Below, one piece after another: positions 57,901 through 64,000 of a DNA stretch of 64,000 nt (within the stretch, counting starts at the first letter, position 1; each line of letters starts with the position of its first letter). The notes under the pieces are model-generated. The model saw only the letters and a program-made list of their open reading frames with translations, was not told where the DNA came from and did not search any database. This stretch comes from Isochrysis galbana (taxonomy: Eukaryota; Haptophyta; Isochrysidales; Isochrysidaceae): NCBI GenBank assembly GCA_018136815.1, contig CM030932.1, positions 10,100,138-10,164,137 on the forward strand, given 5' to 3'. A program made the position numbers and the translations under genes.

Positions 57901-59240
57901 GCGGGGGCGACGATTGGCGTGGCTGCAAGGGCGGCATTTGTGAATATGGTGCTTGGTGTGCCACCCAGTGCAACTGGATCAACACCAAAACGCCGCCAGC
58001 GCGCTCGGTGCCGGCTCAAAGTTGGGCACTCGCGCGTATCACGGCACCGGGACGGTAGCGTTGAAGCCGGGGGCGTGGCCGATTTCGGCGCGGTGCACGC
58101 GGCCGGCTGCGGCGATTGGCGTAGCTGCAAGGGCGGCATTTGCGAATATGGCGCCTGGTGTGCCACCCAGTGCAACTGGAACAACACCAAAACGCCGCCA
58201 GCGCGCTCGGTGCCGGCTCAAAGTTGGGCACTCGCGCGTATCACGGCACCGGGACGGTAGCGTTGAAGCCGGGGGCGTGGCCGATTTCGGCGCGGTGCAC
58301 GCGGCCGGCTGCGGCGATTGGCGTAGCTGCAAGGGCGGCATTTGCGAATATGGTGCCTGGTGTGCCACCCAGTGCAACTGGAACAACACCAAAACGCCGC
58401 CAGCGCGCTCGGTGCCGGCTCAAAGTTGGGCACTCGCGCGTATCACGGCACCGGGACGGTAGCGTTGAAGCCGGGGGCGTGGCCGATTTCGGCGCGGTGC
58501 ACGCGGCCGGCTGCGGCGATTGGCGTAGCTGCAAGGGCGGCATTTGTGAATATGGTGCCTGGTGTGCCACCCAGTGCAACTGGATCAACACCAAAGCGCC
58601 GCCAGCGCGCTCGGTGCCGGCTCAAAGTTGGGCACTCGCGCGTATCACGGCACCGGGACGGTAGCGTTGAAGCCGGGGGCGTGGCCGATTTCGGCGCGGT
58701 GCACGCGGCCGGCTGCGGCGATTGGCGTAGCTGCAAGGGCGGCATTTGCGAATATGGTGCTTGGTGTGCCACCCAGTGCAACTGGATCAACACCAAAACG
58801 CCGGCAGCCCGCCCAGTTTTGGTGCAAAGTTGGGGCTTCTCGTCTCAACAAATGTAGCGTTTCGTGAACGGCTGTTAGTAGTGATACTCATGTACATATC
58901 GATGTCAATCGCAATCTGTGTCGATGATCATATAATGTGTAGAGAAGCACAATTCGTGGAGGGTATGAGCTGGTAGAGCTTATGGCTCCGTCACTAGTTG
59001 TGCATGCCTTGCATGAAGGGCATCAGTAAAAATATACCGGAGGGGGGCCCGAATACTTTTTAGCGCTTGGTCTTCGGAGGCTTAAAATTGGCCATTTTTC
59101 GAAAATTTTGCCGGCGGACCCCCCATTTTTTTTGCTGATCTCTCATACCAGAACCTATAGAAAGCTTATTTAGGCCTCCATTTGCCCATTACCGATTTCG
59201 CCCTCCGCACCCCCCTAGTGAGTGACCGGGCTAAACTTGA
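54945..59240. mobile_element. Satellite-bearing TIR transposon, copy 3 (with 7 bp TSDs)
   Basis: The element proper is 54952-59233 (4282 bp), with the same termini and its own 7 bp duplication AACTTGA at 54945-54951 and 59234-59240. The palindrome is at 55229-55246. It is 201 bp longer than copy 2, explained by one additional type-2 array unit (five instead of four). Confidence 0.93.
55939..58840. repeat. Satellite array with two unit types (copy 3)
   Basis: Same order of unit variants as copy 2, with one extra type-2 unit in the 58190-58400 region. Confidence 0.95.
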
Positions 59241-60060
59241 GGTTCCCTTTTTTTAGCAGCGGGCGGCTCAGCTTTGCGGTGATTGCCGCCGCAACGGCGG
59301 CCTCGCCGGTGCGCGCGAAACCGACGGCGGAGACTGCGTCGGCCCATTGTTGTTGAGAAGCATCGGGTTGTGCATGAGCCTGTAGGCGAGCTTGCTCATC
59401 TCCGCCTTGAAGGATGCGGTCCCATCGTCTAAGTAGCGCTGGGCGAAGTAGGCATTGGTCGCCATCACGCCGAGGATGGTCGTGAAGAAGCGCGTCTTGA
59501 ACGTGTTCGTCAGGATGCGCTTCTCCATCGCGAGCGTGTTGTTCTGCCGTAGCGATTGTGGCGATCCGTGGCGGGCTGGGCGAGAGTGGCGTCGTTGAGC
59601 ACGCGGGGACACTTGCGCCTGCCCTTCACTAGCGACGATTCGAAGACTCCGATGGTCTCCTCAAAGCCCTCTGCGACGTCGAACGTGTCGGTCATCAGGT
59701 CCACGTAACGAACGGGATCACCGTTGAGCGTCGTGCCGTGTGTGCTGATGAAGGTGTGGATGGAATCACCGCGGCGCTGAGAGACGCAGAACATGTCAAA
59801 AGCTTCGGTGCCGTCGCCGAGGTCGACCTTGGTGGTGTAGACCGCGTGCGAGCCGTCGGTTTTAGCCGTGGCCATCTTGATCTCCTCTGTGGGGTAGCCC
59901 TTCGTATTGGTCTTTACGTCGCCGAAGCTGTACATGCCGACGCGCTTAAGGTCTTGTAGCCCATGAACCAGCTGTCACCGTAGACGGCCCGGCCGGTACC
60001 GTGCCAGGGCTTGGTGGCGCACGTGCGCACCTGTCTCGGCATGTCGTTCGAGTGGTTGTG
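59234..60060 (-). pseudogene. piggyBac-like transposase, catalytic-domain part
   Basis: On the minus strand: ATKPWHGTGRAVYGDSWFMG, then MYSFGDVKTNTKGYPTEEIK, RYVDLMTDTFDVAEGFEE, DRHNRYG and LAMEKRILTNTFKTRFFTT followed by ILGVMATNAYF. The order (PWxGTGR with an Asp, the small beta-strand block, the DxHN motif, then the LGMxxxNAY helix) matches the DDE domain of piggyBac-type transposases. It is broken by single-base frameshifts at about 59945 and 59545 and by the two TIR insertions, so it is a pseudogene. Its own TTAA-flanked ends were not found. Confidence 0.65.
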
Positions 60061-60821
60061 AGTGGGCTGAGCTCTGGTCGTCGCAGGATTGGTACCTTAG
60101 ACATGTGGTGGCCCGCGACATGGGTCAGCTGGGAGGTACTCCCGCAGGCGTGTCGGGCATCGTGCGACGGCTCACGACGGAGGGTCCGCGCGCGGGGCGG
60201 GGGAGGAGCAATGGAGGACCTCACTCAGAGTGCCCAACTTTGGGCGGCTCTGACGAGACTCAATGGGTGAGCTCCGAACCTCCGCGGCAAGATGGACTGA
60301 GGGGACACTGTGCCCGAGGGCTGCGCACCGATTTCGGGCAACGGGTGCCCACCGTTGGGCCGAGAGGGCCGCCATGGCGGGGAAATCCAGTAGAGAGAGG
60401 GGTACGATTCCATGGATTTCGTACCCCAGGGGGGTACATTGTAGCACAAAACATTTTAACCGTAATAGTCTCGTACCCTTCGCCTTCGCTAGTCTCAGGC
60501 TACGCTCGCAACGTACTCGCTAGTGGCCTGAAGCTATCCTCAAGCTATCCTTTCTGACCGAGCCCAGAGGCCATACGAACTAAGAACAGTGTTGCCTGCA
60601 ATGCGCCATCGCCATAGGAGCAGTCGCCGCACAGGAAGTGCGCAGAGTATTCCAGATGCTTGACCCATGCCGTAAGTAAACACCTCATCTTGATTCCAAG
60701 GCTTTAACATTTAAAGGACCGGTAGCGATACTGATCAAGCCGCACGGGTCTCCCAGCGATATGCGTGGCCACCAATATCAGGCCGGGGGTGGCTATGTAG
60801 ACACCCCCAATGCTTGCGGCC
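60061..60821. other. Intergenic stretch, no gene seen
   Basis: GC-rich to 60400, then mixed. The N-terminal part of the piggyBac-like gene would be expected at 60060 upwards, but I do not see it. Confidence 0.3.
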
Positions 60822-62327
60822 TCACTCGGGCGCGCCCAACTCGCCAATCAGCGCCTGGATGCTCTCAAGCTGCGCGCCGATCGCGAGCGTGCGCTGAAGC
60901 TGCGTGTTGCAGCGCGCGATCTCGCGCTCTTTGGCGGCGAGTGTTCCCTCAAGCTCGGAGATTCGCGCAGCGTGGGCATCAAGCAGCGTGGCGGCGGCGG
61001 CGGCGGCCTCCGCCTGCTCATGCGCTGCGTCATCGCGCACACGCAGCATCGCCACCGCCCTCGCCTCGGCCTCGCGCGAGTCTTCGAGCGCCCGCCGCAT
61101 CTCATCGGCGAGGCCCATCGCGGCGGCCCGCTCGCGCTCGGCAAGCTGTGCGTCAGAAATCAGCCTGGCCTCGCGAGCGGCAGCGGCCTGAGCAGCGGCC
61201 TCCCTCTCGTGCTTCGCGGTGTTGCGTTCCGCCTCAAGCATACGCACACGCTCCTCCGCCCCCTCGGCACGTTCACGCTCGCGCTCGGCGCGCTCGCGCT
61301 CCCGCACGGCGCGCTCACGCTCGCGTTCAGCGCGCTCGTGCTCGTCATCGGCCCTTGCCCGAGCCGCGTCCGCTCGCTCCGTCTCAGCTCGGCCAAGCTT
61401 GCATGCCTCCTCGGCGCGAACGCGCAAAGCCTCACCTTGCTCGAGCACTGCCTTCAGCCTCGCCTCGCCCTCGCGCAGCCGTCGCTCCAGCGCCTCGATA
61501 CGCGCAGTGGCGACTGAGGCGGCCTCCGCGCCCTCAGTATTCGCCTCGACCAGCTGCTTTGCAAGCCTCGCCTCGCGCTCGGCACTCGTCTGAAGCTGTG
61601 CCTCAAGGTGGCGGTGCGCACGTGCAAGTAACACCATCTTCTCGCGCCCGCATTCTATCGCCGTGGCGCGCGACTCGGCCAGCGCCGTGGCCTCGGTCTT
61701 CTCGACGGAGAGGCGCGCCACCTGAGCGGCAAGGGCGCGGTGCGAGGCGGAGGCTTAGAGCGAGCAGGGCGGAGGGGGTGTCGACTTGCTCTTCATGCTT
61801 CACCTGCTTGGCAGGCCTGGTATTGCAAAAGGGCCGGGCGGGTAGGGTGCGTGTTTGAACGGCAAGCAAGCACGAAAAGGAAAGGCGAAGAATAGGGACC
61901 ACGGGCTTGCGACGCCTCCTCCTTTCGGCGGAGTGGTTTTCCGCCTACTCGGCAGGCAAAGGCATTGCATGGTGGGGTAGGGCAGTGGGCCTAGAAAGGC
62001 CAGGCATCTGTGGAGGCTCTCATCATGACAGAGACTATCCGTCTTCTAGATAGATGCGGGTGCGCTAGACACGGGCCTGGAGGGCGAGCGGTGAGCGGAG
62101 AAGGCCAGAGGGAGCGCAGATGCCCCCACTGAAGCAAAGGTGGAAGGGGGACACTCCACCTGCTCTGCAGAGGCAGCGAGCCGGGCGCCCAGCCGGCCTA
62201 GCTCTCGCTGTGAGGCTGCAAGGCGGTGTGAGAGGTTCGCCGACGAGGCGGCTGCTTCTTCCGCCCGCCGCTCCGCCCGCCGGCGCAGCAGGTCCGCGTG
62301 AGAGACCTCTGAGAGCTCCCCGGGCAT
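60822..62327 (-). CDS. Coiled-coil protein, unknown function
   Basis: Two exons, 62327-62160 and 61721-60822, joined in phase 0 across a 438 bp intron (CAG|GTGGAG ... GCTCAG|GTGGCG), give 355 aa from MPGELSEVSHADLLRRR. Almost the whole protein is Ala/Glu/Arg-rich heptad-like helix, for example HLEAQLQTSAEREARLAK and a charged RERERAERERERA block, ending with a less charged ARCNTQLQRTLAIGAQLESI segment. No catalytic domain. This is the composition of long coiled-coil structural or centrosomal-type proteins, but such sequence cannot be assigned to a family by eye. Frames on the opposite strand (Ala/Arg/Ser-rich) are shadows. Confidence 0.7.
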
Positions 62328-62660
62328 ACGTCCCCCACCACACAGCAGCAGCAGCCGGTAGCCGCCGCCACTCAATCGCACCACTCGATCGACACTCGAG
62401 AGTCATTCGCAAAAATACTTCCTCTATTTTAAGTCGTCAGAGTTTTATTGTTGTGTTAGTGTTAGTATAACCTTAGTGCTGCGGCACCGTAGCCCTTCGA
62501 CGGCAACGGAGCCCCTCCCCCGCGATGGGGGTATGCGCGGTTGGCGCATGGCTCGTCCGGTGGATGTGGCTAGGAGTGCTAGCTAACAAGATCTAATACG
62601 ACGCTATAAATTCAAACGTGGTACCCCCGCCCCCGCCGCCGAGAGGCGAGAGGTAGGTGG
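62328..62660. other. Intergenic stretch, no gene seen
   Basis: 5' flank of the coiled-coil gene. No repeat recognised before the MITE at 62663. Confidence 0.3.
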
Positions 62661-62964
62661 TAAGAGGATGCAACTTGAGGTTCCCTTTTTTTTAGCCCCC
62701 CACATTGCCTTTTTCTACACCTTATACAATTCTATTCTTCACCACCCCCAAAAATGCATATGGGTCCCATGCCGCGCGGGTTGATTTCAAACAATAAAGA
62801 AGTCATCTTTGTGTGTATCCGCTATTTCTAGGTCGGTTCGCACAAATTTCTATAAGATAGCTTAGAAATGCAAAGCGCCAACCATTCTACAGCCTCGATA
62901 ATTTACATACATTTTACGGGGCAATTGTAAAAAAAACAACCAAACCTGAGGTTGCATCCTCTTA
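62661..62964. mobile_element. 300 bp MITE, TA duplication
   Basis: Element 62663-62962, flanked by TA on both sides. Inverted ends AGAGGATGCAAC (12 bp perfect, then imperfect, including an inner T-run/A-run). AT-rich interior with no coding potential. The TA duplication suggests a Tc1/mariner-related origin. The first ~33 bp of its left end are also found at 54937-54951 plus 59241-59259, next to TIR copies 2 and 3. Confidence 0.7.
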
Positions 62965-63360
62965 GGGCGGTCAAACATCAAACAGCAAACAGCAAACGGG
63001 GCTTTTAAAGTACTAATACTAATATTTGGGGGTCGAGAAAAACTGTTATAAAAAACCTTTTCATATTCTCGCCTCACATGTGGCACTGAGTCACGTTCAC
63101 GAAGCCAGGGACGCGGCGGCGGGAGCGGTCGCGGCGTCGCGGCGGCGGGATCTGTGGCGGCGGCAGTGGCAGTGGGCCTGCTGCTATCTGCCATTGTAGC
63201 GATGAGGATAGGGGACGAGCCGCAAGCCGCAAGGTAGGTGGAGGGGGGATAAGGGAAGCGGGCGTAGCTGCATAGATGTTGTGCAGGACCGCGCGCGCGG
63301 CGAGATTATCAAAAAGTTTTTTTTTACTATTTGTTAAAAAGCCCCCGTTTGACCGCCCTA
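62963..63360. mobile_element. 394 bp MITE, TA duplication, abutting the first
   Basis: Element 62965-63358, with inverted ends GGGCGGTCAAAC followed by GGGGCTTTTAA-like sequence on both sides, and TA at 62963-62964 and 63359-63360. The left TA is shared with the right TA of the preceding MITE. A solo end of the same family is at 20771-20800. Confidence 0.75.
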
Positions 63361-63765
63361 CAAGAAAGATGGAGGGGGTTTTCTTTTGCACTGGGCACGG
63401 GCGCTGATTTTCAAGCAGTTGCATGCTACACGTGTCACGTGCCTGCCCGCCGTACTCAGGTGTCCTCAACTGTGCTATTAGTCGATGTACGGTGTTGACG
63501 CGTGCGCGCCCAGCAAGGACACACACACGCAGGAGACACCGGATGGCACACGAACACACCAACATAGAACACGGGTCGTCCACGCCAACATTTCCTGATC
63601 CGCACACGAATGGCAGGGGCTGGTGCAGAGGTCATCGGCGCCAGCACGCGATGCGTGCGAGCAAGCTACAGAACCAACAAGGCGTTGCTTATGACGAGAA
63701 CCGCATACCACCTACATGATGCATGCGCCGACTTTGACATGCACCCCATTCCATCTACTCACCAC
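63361..63765. other. Intergenic stretch, no gene seen
   Basis: Mixed composition with ACACACAC near 63524. No feature recognised. Confidence 0.3.
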
Positions 63766-64000
63766 TCAGGACAACACTTGGTAAACGCCATCCACCTGCT
63801 CAAACGCCTGACCCCACCTTGCGACGACGTCGCCCAACGGCTGCGTATCTGTGAAACGTCCGTCAGGGGCGCTAGCAGGACAGCAGGTGTGCCGGACGCC
63901 AGCACAAAAGCCATGCGGCAGGCAGTATGTCGAGGCGGCTGCAGGATGGTGGCCCGTCCCGAGAGCTCGAGAGCCGCGATGCGAAGGAGACAAGGCGAAT
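63766..64000 (-). CDS. Possible 3' end of a gene running off the window
   Basis: The minus-strand frame is open from the last base of the window to a TGA at 63766 (about 77 aa). It contains CLPHGFCAGVRHTCCPAS and ARWGQAFEQVDGVYQVL. No family recognised; an open frame of this length can occur by chance in GC-rich DNA. Confidence 0.25.
   Translation of the reverse strand, partial: FALSPSHRGSRALGTGHHPAAASTYCLPHGFCAGVRHTCCPASAPDGRFTDTQPLGDVVARWGQAFEQVDGVYQVLS

Noticed and set aside
53784-58664. Plus-strand frames in the type-2 satellite units with repeated CNW/CATQCNW patterns
   Set aside because: They repeat with the satellite period and occur in several frames; no independent sign of coding.
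50850-59240. Simple tandem (segmental) duplication of a 4.1-4.3 kb block
   Set aside because: The two blocks have inverted ends and different 7 bp flanking duplications, which separate insertions explain better.
60761-61858. Ala/Arg/Ser-rich plus-strand frames
   Set aside because: They are antisense shadows of the coiled-coil gene, which has consistent splicing and heptad-like composition.

Overview
This 64 kb window looks like nuclear DNA of a eukaryotic alga, most likely one with a red-derived secondary plastid; a haptophyte is my best guess. The evidence is: GC-rich sequence with many short GT-AG introns; a selenophosphate synthetase fused to a pyridine-nucleotide oxidoreductase; a Derlin with a signal-plus-transit-like leader; a eukaryotic Argonaute; and abundant eukaryotic transposons. 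Three runs of 100 N (11378-11477, 26932-27031, 45861-45960) are assembly gaps. There is no operon structure, no rRNA and no CRISPR array. Exon coordinates were read by eye from GT-AG sites, reading phase and family conservation.

Genes, left to right: a partial proline-rich membrane protein (1-1821, +); an oxidoreductase-SelD fusion (5170-9566, -, 15 exons); a Derlin with an N-terminal leader (11947-13164, -, 2 exons); a small membrane protein (19691-20257, -); a complete Argonaute (33113-37993, -, 16 exons, 1073 aa, catalytic DEDH residues present); a CSC1/OSCA/TMEM63-like channel (40491-45081, -, 4 exons, 1381 aa); a small PARP-fold protein (47663-48427, +); and a coiled-coil protein (60822-62327, -, 2 exons). 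The genes are unrelated housekeeping, RNA-silencing or membrane functions set in a sea of mobile DNA. Long (CT)n-rich tracts, read on the coding strand, lie just upstream of several of them.

Mobile DNA: two families of non-LTR retrotransposons, including one 3.1 kb copy with an 18 bp target duplication and an internal deletion; a gag-like ORF followed in frame by a second ORF after one TAG; a Fanzor/TnpB-like zinc ribbon; hAT, IS5/DDE and piggyBac-like transposase remnants; a hAT MITE; and two back-to-back TA-flanked MITEs.

The most striking system is a family of terminal-inverted-repeat elements (TIR TAGCCCGGTCACTCACT, 7 bp target duplications). Each copy carries an internal satellite array of about 203-204 bp units. 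Three copies are present: 14507-19201, 50852-54932 and 54952-59233. Each has its own perfect 7 bp duplication, so they are separate transposition events. The last two landed 19 bp apart in a decayed piggyBac-like transposase gene, cutting off its C-terminal cysteine-rich domain. This is a plausible route by which satellite DNA is seeded around a genome.
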